Assembly: GCA_031277795.1 (NCBI GenBank) | Contig: JAITLQ010000007.1 | Span: 1 to 64,000, forward strand | DNA: 64,000 nucleotides | Reading direction: 5' to 3' | Origin: Arthrobacter sp. | Lineage (GTDB): Bacteria; Actinomycetota; Actinomycetes; Actinomycetales; Micrococcaceae | Shown: piece after piece, positions 1 through 9,165 of the stretch | How the letters are laid out: every line of letters begins with the position of its first letter | Numbering within the stretch: the first letter of the stretch is position 1 | The notes under the pieces: model-generated | The model's input: the letters and a program-made list of their open reading frames with translations, nothing else | Databases searched by the model: none | What the model was told of the DNA's origin: nothing | Program-made: the position numbers and the translations under genes

Positions 1-34
1 GGGAGGTTGTGGGAGAGTAGGACGCCGCCGGACA
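1..34 (+). rRNA. rrf: 5S ribosomal RNA, 3' end (partial)
   Basis: The first 34 bases (gggaggttgtgggagagtag followed by gacgccgccggaca) match the conserved 3' strand of actinobacterial 5S rRNA: the loop-E/helix IV strand and the closing helix I strand. The 5' part lies outside the window, so a ribosomal RNA operon ends here. A strong terminator follows within 15 nt, as expected for the last gene of an rrn operon. The exact 3' end is judged by eye and could be off by two or three bases. Confidence 0.85.
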
Positions 35-48
35 CAACCACAAAAGAG

Positions 49-99
49 AAGGCCCCGCAGCCCCCACCCCCGAACAAGGGTGGAGAGGCGCGGGGCCTT
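49..99 (+). terminator. Terminator of the rRNA operon
   Basis: A ten-base outer stem (aaggccccgc pairing with gcggggcctt) encloses an inner ccaccc/gggtgg stem. It lies directly after the 5S rRNA end, so it should be the rrn operon terminator. There is no long T tract, which is common in high-GC actinobacteria. Confidence 0.75.
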
Positions 100-192
100 C
101 CCCGTTAACAACCACAAACCACCGGCATCCCCGGCCCACACCGCCGGCCGCAGGCAGCATTACAGCGGACAGGACAGGCACCCTGGTCGCTA

Positions 193-540
193 GCCGGCAC
201 CCGGCAAACCGCAACCACCCCAAGCAGCACCCCTCCACCCCAGGGGATCGGAGTGCCCCCGGTACACTCCCGGGCCCAAAACCGTACACAACCCACTCCA
301 ATCCACAAGGGGGAGAGAGGCCGGGTAGGGGAGAATCGAACGGGTGAAGGGCGAGGAGATTGGGAAGGGAAGTCTCCAGCCGGCACCCGGCAAACCGCAC
401 CCACCCCAAGCAGCTCCCCTCCACCCCGAGGATCGGAGTGCCCCCGGTACACTTCCGGGCCCAAAACCGTACACAACCCACTCCGACCTACAGGGGGGAG
501 GGACCGGGTAGGGGAGAAGAGACCGGGTAGGGGAGAAGAG
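193..540. repeat. Direct duplication of a 186-bp-spaced non-coding unit
   Basis: Two copies of a roughly 140-bp block begin at 193 and 379 and are about 90% identical by eye. Each starts gccggcacccgg, runs through the shared blocks ggatcggagtgcccccggta and gggcccaaaaccgtacacaa, and ends gggtaggggagaa. The second copy is followed by a further 19-20 bp direct repeat (gaccgggtaggggagaaga at about 502-520 and 521-539). Open frames crossing it on both strands change character between copies and have no start signals, so I do not call them genes. From 541 to 714 I see no gene or structured element, only the promoter of the next gene at 715. Confidence 0.8.
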
Positions 541-714
541 ACCGGGCGCAGGGCGAAGGCAACGGGCAAGGACGCGGAGACGCGGCATGACGGGGCATCG
601 TGAGACGGGGAAGCGGGCGCAGCCTGCCGCCCGGCAACAGCGCCCCCCTGTGTGGCCCTCACGCCCCCGCTCGCCCCGCCCAGCCCCAGAACAGAGTCCA
701 GGGGGGCCGTTGCC

Positions 715-720
715 TAGAAT
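715..720 (+). promoter_or_regulatory. -10 box of a leaderless promoter
   Basis: TAGAAT ends six bases before the ATG at 727, so transcription should start at or next to the start codon. There is no Shine-Dalgarno sequence, which fits a leaderless mRNA. Confidence 0.6.
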
Positions 721-726
721 GAGGGC

Positions 727-1176
727 ATGGACAGCCTGTTCTCCCACGCCTTCGAACCAGAAACCCCTCGCACGGCCGAACCGGCGCCGGCAGCGGCTCT
801 GGAACAGACGCAGCGGACCCTCACCGTGCGGATGGCCGCGGAACAGGCGGCCGAGGCGTTCGTGGATTACCTCCACCTGTGGTGGCCGGCGCCCAGCGTC
901 CTTGGGGCCCAAGCGGCAGCGGGAGCGCACCTGTGGTGGGACGCGGACGGCTTCGGGGCGGAGCTCGAGGACGGTCGGGCCCTGACGCTGGGGGAGTGCA
1001 CGGAGTGGTCCTGGCCGCACGGAGCGGCCGTGACCTTCGTCGAGGGCCCGGCCGCAGGCTCGAACCTGGCTGTAGCTCTCTCCGAGACTCCTGCCGGCAC
1101 GGCCCTGACGCTGAGCGGGCCCCCTTCACTGATCGACGCCGTGGGTGATTCGTTCTCCCGCTTTATGGGTATTTAG
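727..1176 (+). CDS. SRPBCC/START-like hypothetical protein
   Basis: This encodes a 149-aa protein. After an Ala/Pro-rich N-terminus, the segment near residues 30-55 (RTLTVRMAAEQAAEAF, then LWWP) resembles the first strand and helix of AHSA1/SRPBCC ligand-binding proteins, in which a WWP turn is typical. The fold assignment rests on that pattern alone and is tentative. The ligand is unknown. The start is set by a TAGAAT hexamer six bases upstream and the absence of a ribosome binding site. It stands alone between the repeat region and tRNA-Pro. Confidence 0.7.
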   Translation: MDSLFSHAFEPETPRTAEPAPAAALEQTQRTLTVRMAAEQAAEAFVDYLHLWWPAPSVLGAQAAAGAHLWWDADGFGAELEDGRALTLGECTEWSWPHGAAVTFVEGPAAGSNLAVALSETPAGTALTLSGPPSLIDAVGDSFSRFMGI

Positions 1177-1269
1177 CGCGCAGGCTCGTCAGCGCGTCGC
1201 TGGGCCCGCGACCCACCCTCGATTTGGGGATCGTCGGTGGGGAGGATAGACTGGGTAAGCACGGTTCAC

Positions 1270-1346
1270 CGGGGTGTGGCGCAGCTTGGTAGCGCGCGTC
1301 GTTCGGGACGACGAGGCCGCAGGTTCAAATCCTGTCACCCCGACCA
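1270..1346 (+). tRNA. tRNA-Pro (anticodon CGG)
   Basis: The acceptor arms cggggtg and caccccg pair. The anticodon stem cgtcg/cgacg encloses the loop ttcggga, giving anticodon CGG. The T-loop is the standard ttcaaat. The CCA end is encoded (acca at 1343-1346). The gene is 77 nt and its terminator follows immediately. Confidence 0.95.
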
Positions 1347-1350
1347 GTGT

Positions 1351-1380
1351 GAAGGACCGGAGGTTTTCCTCCGGTCCTTC
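1351..1380 (+). terminator. Terminator of tRNA-Pro
   Basis: gaaggaccggagg pairs with cctccggtccttc around a tttt loop. The stem has 13 pairs and lies 4 nt after the tRNA 3' end. Confidence 0.8.
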
Positions 1381-1535
1381 GTCGTTTCCAGGGACCCGTA
1401 TCCCATTGCGTCCAGGCGCACACTCGTATTCAAAGTGTCCGGGAACCCTCTTGTCTTCGCCCACGGCCGGCCCTAGTTTGCTCTGAGAGACACCTGGCCT
1501 CTCCGCGGCGGTCGGGACCGACAAAGGAGTGTGGC

Positions 1536-3221
1536 GTGGACGCTGACGTGCTGATCGTTGGAGCCGGACTGGCGGGCCTCGTGGCCGCCCACGAGCTGCA
1601 GGCCGCAGGGCGCAAGGTCCTGGTCCTTGATCAGGAGAACCGCCACAATCTCGGCGGCCAGGCGTGGTGGTCCTTCGGAGGCCTGTTCCTCGTGGATAGC
1701 CCCCAACAACGCCGGCTCGGCGTGAAGGACTCGGAGGCGCTCGCCTGGTCGGATTGGCAGGGCTCCGCTGGGTTCTCGCAGGACGGCTCCGATCGGTGGG
1801 GGAAGCGCTGGTCCAAGGCCTATGTGGAGTTCGCGACACGCGAGAAGGCCGAGTACCTGGCCAGCATGGGGATCAAGCTCACGCCGGTCGTGGGCTGGGC
1901 CGAACGCGGCGACCAGCTGGCCACCGGGCACGGTAATTCGGTTCCCCGCTTTCATGTTTCATGGGGAACAGGAACCGGGGTGGTGAAACCCTTTGTCGAT
2001 TCGCTGCTGGAGGCAGAGCGCGCAGGCCGCAGCGAGTACAGGACGCGGCACAAGGTCACGGAGCTCATCGTGGAGGACGGCGCCGTTGTGGGCGTGCGCG
2101 GCGACGTCCTCGCCCCGGACGCGGCGCCCCGTTCGGTCTCCAGCAGCCGTGAACGGGTGGACGGCTTCGAGGTGCGCGCCCCGGCGGTCCTGCTCGCCAC
2201 GGGCGGCGTGGGCGGCAATCATGAGCTGGTCAGGGAGCTCTGGCCGTCGGACATGGGCACCCCACCCCGGCACCTCATCAGCGGCGTGCCCGCCCACGTG
2301 GACGGCAGCGGGCTGCGCCTTGCGGAGGCGGCGGGCGCGGCCTGGGTGCACAAGGAACGCATGTGGCACTACACGGAGGGCATCGAGAACTACGACCCCG
2401 TGTGGCCGCAGCACGGCATCCGCATCCTGCCCGGCCCCTCACCCTTGTGGTTCGACGCCGAGGGCAACCGGCTCCCGGCCCCCAACTTCCCCGGGAACGA
2501 CACCCTCGCCACCCTGCGCTTCCTGCGCACCGACCCCGCAGCGAGCCGCCACGACCATTCGTGGTTCATCCTGACCCAGCGCATGATCAACAAGGAGTTT
2601 GCGCTCTCCGGCTCCGAGCAGAACCCGGACATCACGTCCGGGAAGAAGCTGGAGGTCGTCAAGGCCCGCCTGAGCACCAAGGGGGCCCCGGGGCCCGTGG
2701 CGGCCTTCCAGGAGCGTGGCGCCGACTTCCTCAGCGCCGACACCCTCGAACAGCTCGTCGCTAAGATGAACGAGCTCACGGGGCAGGAGCTGCTGGACGC
2801 CTCGCGGCTGCGTGAACAGATCGAGGCCCGCGACCTACAGATCGGGAACGACTTCAGCAAGGACGCCCAGGTCCAGAACATCCACAACTCGCGGCGCTAC
2901 CTCGGCGACAAGCTCATGCGCACCACGAGCCCCCACCGCGTGCTGGACCCGGACGCCGGGCCGCTGATCGCCGTCAGGCTGCACATCCTCACCCGCAAGT
3001 CCCTCGGTGGGCTCAAGACCGACCTCGACGCCCGCGTGCTACGCGAAGATGACAGCGTCCTGCCAGGTGTGTGGGCCGCTGGGGAGGCGGCGGGCTTCGG
3101 CGGCGGCGGCGTCCACGGCCTGCGCGCCTTAGAGGGGACCTTCCTGGGTGGGTGCCTCTTCACGGGCCTGCGCGCGGGGCGGGCCATTCACGCGGCCCTG
3201 CCCCGGCCGTCCGCTTCCTGA
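1536..3221 (+). CDS. FAD-binding dehydrogenase (flavoprotein, COG3573-like)
   Basis: A 561-aa flavoprotein of the fumarate reductase/ketosteroid dehydrogenase superfamily, probably a cytoplasmic redox enzyme of unknown substrate. The N-terminus has a Rossmann dinucleotide fold (VGAGLAG, glycines 9, 11 and 14), then an E-N-R-H-N-L-G-G-Q flavin segment. The C-terminus carries the GGGGVHGLRALEGTFLGG flavin-closing motif typical of this group. GTG at 1536 is chosen because AAAGGAG at 1523-1529 lies six bases upstream and the Rossmann fold begins at residue 5. It is a single gene, and a perfect bidirectional terminator separates it from the convergent ABC ATPase gene. Confidence 0.85.
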   Translation: MDADVLIVGAGLAGLVAAHELQAAGRKVLVLDQENRHNLGGQAWWSFGGLFLVDSPQQRRLGVKDSEALAWSDWQGSAGFSQDGSDRWGKRWSKAYVEFATREKAEYLASMGIKLTPVVGWAERGDQLATGHGNSVPRFHVSWGTGTGVVKPFVDSLLEAERAGRSEYRTRHKVTELIVEDGAVVGVRGDVLAPDAAPRSVSSSRERVDGFEVRAPAVLLATGGVGGNHELVRELWPSDMGTPPRHLISGVPAHVDGSGLRLAEAAGAAWVHKERMWHYTEGIENYDPVWPQHGIRILPGPSPLWFDAEGNRLPAPNFPGNDTLATLRFLRTDPAASRHDHSWFILTQRMINKEFALSGSEQNPDITSGKKLEVVKARLSTKGAPGPVAAFQERGADFLSADTLEQLVAKMNELTGQELLDASRLREQIEARDLQIGNDFSKDAQVQNIHNSRRYLGDKLMRTTSPHRVLDPDAGPLIAVRLHILTRKSLGGLKTDLDARVLREDDSVLPGVWAAGEAAGFGGGGVHGLRALEGTFLGGCLFTGLRAGRAIHAALPRPSAS

Positions 3222-3320
3222 ACCAGCGCCAGACGGCGCGGCGCGGCACCCAGCCTCGCCGCGCCGTCGGGCGGGTGAAGAACGACGCGGGCTCGCCGCG
3301 CCGTCGGGTGGGCAAAAAGG

Positions 3321-3368
3321 AACCGGCCCCGTTTCCTCCCTCATGCAAGGGAGGAAACGGGGCCGGTT
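3321..3368. terminator. Bidirectional terminator
   Basis: A perfect 20-bp stem (aaccggccccgtttcctccc and its complement) surrounds an eight-base loop. It lies between convergent genes and should end transcripts from both sides. A short duplicated block (cgccgcgccgtcggg) lies just before it, at 3257 and 3295. Confidence 0.85.
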
Positions 3369-3379
3369 CGCGCTGGGTC

Positions 3380-4471
<1,092 letters not shown>

Positions 4472-4531
4472 GGGGCATCAACCTTTTCCCGGGCAGGTAC
4501 GTGCCCGACGATCCGTAGAGAACAGGTGTGA

Positions 4532-5308
4532 CTACTCTCTCACATCTATGAGCAGCCGCAAGAGCTCCGCGATATCGCCCGGCCCGTCGACCCTGAACTC
4601 GGCGGCGGTGGGCCCGGGGCCCACCTTCACGCCGACGTCCTGCTGACGCAGGACGGCAAACGCGTCCTCGTCGGTGCGGTCGTCCCCGGCAAACAGCACG
4701 ACGGCGGCATCGCTGACCTCGCGCAGCCAGATCAGGCCCTGGCCCTTGTCCGAGCCGAGCACGCTGGCCTCGACGACGTCCTTTCCCTCCCTGATGTGCG
4801 CGCCCTTCACCTTGGCGAGGACGCGCAGTGCCGCCTGCGCGGCGAGCGGGCCCTGCGCTCCCGCCTGCCGCGTGTGCAGGACGGCACCGGCCGGCTTGTG
4901 CTCCACCCAGACGCCATCGAAACGTTCGGCCACGGCCTCGAGGGCCGCCTGCGTGGCGGCGAGCGACTTGCGCTGGGGCTTGCCGAGCTCGGCCTGCGTG
5001 GCGTCCGCGTCGTACTCGGGCGGGGCCCAGCGCTCCGCGCCGTGGCTGCCGACCAGCAGGGTGTGTTCACCGGGGGAAGCGACGCGGCGCAGGGACGCGA
5101 TCTCCCGCCCGGAGATGAGCGCCACGTCCGTGGTGGGCAGCGCCGCGAGTACCTCGATGGCCTTGGCCGAGGCGGGCAGGGCCTTGGCCTCGTCGGGGAC
5201 ATCGGTGAAGGGGGCCAGCGTTCCGTCGAAGTCCAGGGCCACCAGCAGCTGGCCGGCGCGGGCGAGCGTGCCGAGGCGCGCGCGCAGCTCGGGGGACAGG
5301 CCCGTCAC
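4532..5308 (-). CDS. otsB: Trehalose-6-phosphate phosphatase
   Basis: A 258-aa HAD-superfamily phosphatase that converts trehalose-6-phosphate to trehalose. The catalytic LDFDGTLAPF motif puts nucleophile Asp26 and Asp28 in place. The C-terminal GDDRTDEDAF motif supplies the magnesium-binding acids. GTG at 5308 overlaps the otsA stop codon (GTGA), so the pair is translationally coupled. Trehalose is a stress solute and cell-wall glycolipid precursor in actinobacteria. Confidence 0.93.
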   Translation of the reverse strand: MTGLSPELRARLGTLARAGQLLVALDFDGTLAPFTDVPDEAKALPASAKAIEVLAALPTTDVALISGREIASLRRVASPGEHTLLVGSHGAERWAPPEYDADATQAELGKPQRKSLAATQAALEAVAERFDGVWVEHKPAGAVLHTRQAGAQGPLAAQAALRVLAKVKGAHIREGKDVVEASVLGSDKGQGLIWLREVSDAAVVLFAGDDRTDEDAFAVLRQQDVGVKVGPGPTAAEFRVDGPGDIAELLRLLIDVRE

Positions 5309-6762
5309 TTCGTTGCTCCCGGTGTTGCTGCCGGCGCCGGGGCCGGTGCCTCGGCTGCCGCCTCACTCAGGGAGGCGAGGAAACGGCGGGACCACCGCGC
5401 GACGTCGTGATCCTGAACGTTGCGGCGCATCGAGACGAGGCGACGCTTGGCCTCCGTGGGGTTCATGTTGACGGCCTCGAGGATGCCGGCCTTCAAACCG
5501 TCGATGTCGTGCGGGTTGACGATCACGGCCGAGCCGAGCTGGTCGGCTGCCCCCGCGAACTCGGAGAGGACGAGGCGTCCGCCGCCGTCGTAGCGCGCCT
5601 GCACGTACTCCTTGGCCACCAGATTCATGCCGTCGCGCAGGGGCGTGACGAGCATGACGTCGGCGGCCAGGTAGAGCGCCACCATCTCCTCGGTGGGATA
5701 GGAGTGGTGAAGGTAGCGGACGGCGGTGTGCGCCAGCGAGTCGTACTCGCCGTTGATGCGGCCCACGGTGCCCTCGACCTCCTCGCGCAGCTGCTGGTAG
5801 GAATCGACCGCCTCGCGCGAGGGGCTGGCGATCTGCAGGAGGCAAGCCTGGCCCACGGCAAGCGAATGGTCCTCGAGGAGCTCCGCGTAGGCCTTGAGCC
5901 GGTGGCGGATGCCCTTCGTGTAGTCGAGCCGATCGACACCGAGCAGCACCGTCTCGGGGTTGCCGAGCTCCTCACGGATCTGGCGCGCACGGTCCTGCAC
6001 CGACGGATCGGCGGCGAGCGAGGCGATCTTGGAGGCGTCGATGGAGATCGGGTGCGTCTGCGCGCGGGAGGAACGGCCGGAGCCGGGGCGGCGGACCTCG
6101 CCCTTGCGCGGGGTGAGGCCAAGGAAGCGCTTGACCGAGGTGAGGAAGTTGGCCGTGTCGGAGGCGCGCTGGAAGCCGATGAGGTCGGCGCCGAGCAGCC
6201 CCTCGAGGATGCGGGAGCGCCACGGGAGCTGCGCGAAGAGGTCGGCGGAGGGGAACGGGATGTGGTCGAAGTAGCCGATCGTGAGATCGGGGCGCAGATC
6301 GCGCAGCATCTTGGGGACCAGCTGGAGCTGGTAGTCGTGGACCCACACCGTGGCGCCGGGGGCGGCGGTCCCCGCCGCGGCACGGGCGAAGCGGGCATTG
6401 ACCTCGCGATAGGCCACCCACCACGTGCGGTGAAACTCGGGCGGCACGATCACGTCGTGATAGAGCGGCCACAGCGTCGAGTTGGAGAAGCCCTCGTAGT
6501 ACAGGCGCAGCTCGGCGGCGCTGAGGGGCACGGGCACGAGGTCGATGCTGTCCTCGTGGAACGGTGCGAGCACCTCGTCCGGGGCCCCGTGCCAGCCGAC
6601 CCAGGCCCCCGTGGAGGCCTGCATGAGCGGGTGAAGCGCGGAGACGAGCCCTCCCGGGGAGGTGCGCCAGGCGGCGCTTCCGTCCTCCAGGGTGACCCGG
6701 TCAACGGGCAGGCGGTTGGCGACCACCACGAAGTCATGCGTGCCGGTCTCTACGGTATTCAT
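5305..6762 (-). CDS. otsA: Trehalose-6-phosphate synthase
   Basis: A 485-aa GT20 glycosyltransferase joining UDP- or GDP-glucose to glucose-6-phosphate. Visible motifs are VVANRLP near residue 12, GWHG, VWVHDYQLQLVP, GYFDHIPFP, GVDRLDYTKGI and LRDGMNLVAKEYV, all typical of OtsA. The frame stays open upstream to 6903. I place the start at ATG 6762 because GGGGAGGA lies about four bases before it and the conserved N-terminus starts about ten residues later. It forms an operon with otsB and perhaps the following ABC ATPase. It is divergent from the DsbA-like gene. Confidence 0.93.
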   Translation of the reverse strand: MNTVETGTHDFVVVANRLPVDRVTLEDGSAAWRTSPGGLVSALHPLMQASTGAWVGWHGAPDEVLAPFHEDSIDLVPVPLSAAELRLYYEGFSNSTLWPLYHDVIVPPEFHRTWWVAYREVNARFARAAAGTAAPGATVWVHDYQLQLVPKMLRDLRPDLTIGYFDHIPFPSADLFAQLPWRSRILEGLLGADLIGFQRASDTANFLTSVKRFLGLTPRKGEVRRPGSGRSSRAQTHPISIDASKIASLAADPSVQDRARQIREELGNPETVLLGVDRLDYTKGIRHRLKAYAELLEDHSLAVGQACLLQIASPSREAVDSYQQLREEVEGTVGRINGEYDSLAHTAVRYLHHSYPTEEMVALYLAADVMLVTPLRDGMNLVAKEYVQARYDGGGRLVLSEFAGAADQLGSAVIVNPHDIDGLKAGILEAVNMNPTEAKRRLVSMRRNVQDHDVARWSRRFLASLSEAAAEAPAPAPAATPGATK

Positions 6763-6951
6763 GCTGTCCTCCCCAACGGGTGCGTGGCCCCAGGCTACCC
6801 ACGTCGGAGGGCGGGGGCGTGGGCGAGGCGAAACATGGCGCGTCGGTCCTCGCTGGGAGAACGCACAGACTGCTGTCGTATTCTGTCGAAGTTGAAGTGA
6901 CAACCTCCCCTACCGTGCGCCGCACCGCGCACGAGCGAAGGACCTGGTGAC

Positions 6952-7866
6952 ATGGCAAGCAACGCCCCCCGGCCCACGAAGTCGGAGCGCCTTGAAGCGG
7001 CCCGTATCGAGGCCCGCGCCAAGCGAGAGGCGGCCGAGAAGAAGCGCCGCCAGCGCTCCCTGTGGACCAAGATCGGCATCATCGTGGGCATCGTCGCCCT
7101 CGTGGCCGGCGGCGGACTCTGGTACTACTTCGGCTCCGTCAAGCCGAACAACACGGTGGCGCAGGTCGGACCGATCCCCGCCAACGCTAACCAGTACGGC
7201 GGAGTCGTCGTCACGGGGGAGAACAAGCTTGCCCCCACCCCGGAGGGTTCGCCCACCGAGGTCGACATCGCGTCGGTGGACGGCGCGGCGAGCGTGTCCG
7301 GTGCCAAGACCGAGCCCCAGGGCGCGGACGCGAACGCCAACCCGGCGCAGATCATCGTGTACGTGGATCCCCTGTGCCCGTACTGCAAGCAGTTCGAGGA
7401 CAGCTACGGCGCCGATCTTGATGCCTACGTCAAGGAGGGCAAGGCCACGGTCGAGTACCGCATGGTGACCTTCCTGGATCGCATCTCCCCGAGCAACTAT
7501 TCTTCCCGTGCCTCGAACGCCCTGGCCTGCGTCGCCGCCGAGGACCCCGCCGGCTACGTTCCCTTCCTGAAGTCGCTCTACGCGGCCCAGGACGAGGGTC
7601 TGGTTGACGAGAACAGCAAGCCGGGCGGTCTGAGCAACGCCGAGCTGGCCGAACGCGCGCAGCAGGCGGGCGTGAGCGTCTCCATCAAGTCCTGCGTTGA
7701 CAACGGCACCTACCGCCCCTGGGTGAAGGTGGCCACCGGACTGGCGCTGAAGGCCAACGTGCAGGGCACGCCCGCCGTGATCGTGAACGGCGCGACCTGG
7801 GATGGCACCACCGACGCCGACTTCAAGGTCTGGGCCGACGCGAAGATCGCCGCCGCCGACAAGTGA
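6952..7866 (+). CDS. Membrane-anchored DsbA-like thiol oxidoreductase
   Basis: A 304-aa protein with a charged cytoplasmic N-terminus (residues 1-42), one transmembrane helix (about 43-63) and an extracytoplasmic DsbA/thioredoxin-fold domain. The active site CPYC is at residues 142-145 within VDPLCPYCKQFE, and the cis-proline loop near residue 275 reads GTPAVIVN. It probably helps form or reshuffle disulfides in secreted proteins. Actinobacterial relatives pair with VKOR, but no partner is adjacent. The start is ATG with an upstream GAAGGA. A hairpin terminator follows. Confidence 0.88.
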   Translation: MASNAPRPTKSERLEAARIEARAKREAAEKKRRQRSLWTKIGIIVGIVALVAGGGLWYYFGSVKPNNTVAQVGPIPANANQYGGVVVTGENKLAPTPEGSPTEVDIASVDGAASVSGAKTEPQGADANANPAQIIVYVDPLCPYCKQFEDSYGADLDAYVKEGKATVEYRMVTFLDRISPSNYSSRASNALACVAAEDPAGYVPFLKSLYAAQDEGLVDENSKPGGLSNAELAERAQQAGVSVSIKSCVDNGTYRPWVKVATGLALKANVQGTPAVIVNGATWDGTTDADFKVWADAKIAAADK

Positions 7867-7914
7867 TCCGCTGATCCTTCCTCCGCTGCACTGATCAGCT
7901 CGGAGCAACACGGC

Positions 7915-7955
7915 AAGCGGCCGCCCACCCCTGTTTCGGGGGAGGGCGGCCGCTT
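7915..7955 (+). terminator. Terminator of the DsbA-like gene
   Basis: aagcggccgccc pairs with gggcggccgctt around an inner cccc/gggg stem. It lies 48 nt after the stop codon and just before tRNA-Thr. Confidence 0.8.
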
Positions 7956-7974
7956 CTGTACGATGGAGCGGCAC

Positions 7975-8051
7975 GCCTCTTTAGCTCAGTTGGCCAGAGC
8001 ACCTGTCTTGTAAACAGGGGGTCACCGGTTCGAATCCGGTAAGGGGCTCCA
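7975..8051 (+). tRNA. tRNA-Thr (anticodon TGT)
   Basis: The acceptor arms gcctctt and aaggggc pair, with one G-T pair. The anticodon stem cctgt/acagg encloses cttgtaa, giving TGT. The T-loop is ttcgaat. CCA is encoded at 8049-8051. The gene is 77 nt. Confidence 0.95.
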
Positions 8052-8053
8052 CC

Positions 8054-8081
8054 GAAACCCCCGCGATGTCGCGGGGGTTTC
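8054..8081 (+). terminator. Terminator of tRNA-Thr
   Basis: A 12-bp stem, gaaacccccgcg pairing with cgcgggggtttc, around a four-base loop three bases after the tRNA. Confidence 0.8.
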
Positions 8082-8247
8082 GCCGTTGTTCCGCGGTCGG
8101 GACATCCCGACGCAGCGTGGGCTCGCCGCGAGCGAGGGAACAACGCCCGACGTCGTGGCGTTGAGTTCAGTGGGCACAGGAACCGTGAGTCGGCGCTCGC
8201 CGCTGGGTGGTGCCCCGTTCAAGCAGCATCCCTCCCAGGAGTCTTTC

Positions 8248-8913
8248 GTGAGCAACCCCGCCTCCCCGCTCAAGGTCGCCGTGCTCGGCGCCGGCCATGT
8301 GGGCACCGTCCTCGCCCGCCTGTCCGTGGCGGCCAGCCACGACGTGCGCCTGGCCACGACCCGGGACGCCCGCGAGCTGGCGCTCATCGCCGACTTCCTG
8401 GTACCCGGCGTCATGGCGACCTCCATCCCGGAGGCCGTGAAGGACGCCGACCTGGTCATCGCGGCCGTGCCGCTGCACCGCTACCGCACGCTGGATGCGC
8501 AGGCCCTGCGCGGCAAGGTGGTCGTCGACCTCATGAACTACTGGGCCGGCACCGACGGGCGCATCGAGGAGTTTGAGGTGTCCCGCGCCTCCGCCGAGGT
8601 CATCGCCGACTTTCTCGAGGGCGCGCGGACCGTCAAGACGCTCAACCACATCGGCTACCACGAGATGGAGTCCGACCACCGGCCCGTCGGCGACCCCGAG
8701 CGCCGCGCCGTGGCGCTCGCGGGCAACGACGAGGAGGCCAAAGCCCTCGTGGTGCGCTTCCTCGACGAGATCGGCTTCGACCCGGTGGACGCCGGCGACC
8801 TCGCGGCGAGCGTCGGCTTCCAGCCCGGAACCCCCATCTTCAACGGCTCCTTCGACGCCCGGCAGATGCGAGCGGCCCTCGACGCCGCCGTCCCGGCGCC
8901 CCAGGGCGCGTAG
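8248..8913 (+). CDS. NADP oxidoreductase, coenzyme-F420-dependent-type fold
   Basis: A 221-aa protein of the NADPH:F420 reductase/pyrroline-carboxylate-reductase-like Rossmann family. The dinucleotide motif GAGHVG is at residues 14-19 (VAVLGAGHVGTV). The middle carries AVPLHRY and the LNHIGYHE segment usual in this family. Whether it uses F420 cannot be judged from the motifs. The frame opens at 8086, but GTG 8248 has AGGAG at 8237-8241 with six-base spacing and puts the Rossmann strand at residue 8, so that start is used. Confidence 0.8.
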   Translation: MSNPASPLKVAVLGAGHVGTVLARLSVAASHDVRLATTRDARELALIADFLVPGVMATSIPEAVKDADLVIAAVPLHRYRTLDAQALRGKVVVDLMNYWAGTDGRIEEFEVSRASAEVIADFLEGARTVKTLNHIGYHEMESDHRPVGDPERRAVALAGNDEEAKALVVRFLDEIGFDPVDAGDLAASVGFQPGTPIFNGSFDARQMRAALDAAVPAPQGA

Positions 8914-8973
8914 GCTCCGGCCCCACGCCGCGGTGCCCGGCGCCGCACCCGGGCGCCGGCCTCACGCCGCGCC

Positions 8974-9005
8974 CACGCGCCCGGCCACGCGCCCGGCCAC
9001 GCGCC
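8974..9005. repeat. Short 12-bp tandem repeat
   Basis: cacgcgcccggc occurs twice head to tail, followed by a partial third unit. It sits in the non-coding gap between convergent genes. Its function is unknown. Confidence 0.6.
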
Positions 9006-9098
9006 TCAGGCGCCGCCTCCCGCGGAGGCGAGTTCACGCCGTCGGGCATGTGCCCGCGCGCAACAGACCCCCTGTTGACAAGACGGGGGGTCAACACA

Positions 9099-9133
9099 CG
9101 AAAGGCCCTCCCCGTCACGGGGAGGGCCTTTCG
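9099..9133. terminator. Bidirectional terminator between convergent genes
   Basis: A perfect 15-bp stem (cgaaaggccctcccc and its complement) with loop gtcac. A second, weaker hairpin (gacccc/ggggtc) precedes it at about 9067-9092. Confidence 0.85.
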
Positions 9134-9165
9134 TTTGGCCGAGCGACGGGGCCCGGCGAACGCGC

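Noticed and set aside
190-1020. Open frames across the duplicated region next to the 5S gene, both strands
   Set aside because: Repeats differ without codon bias, there is no ribosome site or leaderless promoter, and one frame runs antisense over the SRPBCC-like gene.
6763-6903. The longer otsA start adding 47 residues
   Set aside because: It reads through the shared promoter region with the DsbA-like gene. ATG 6762 has a strong ribosome site and fits the OtsA N-terminus.
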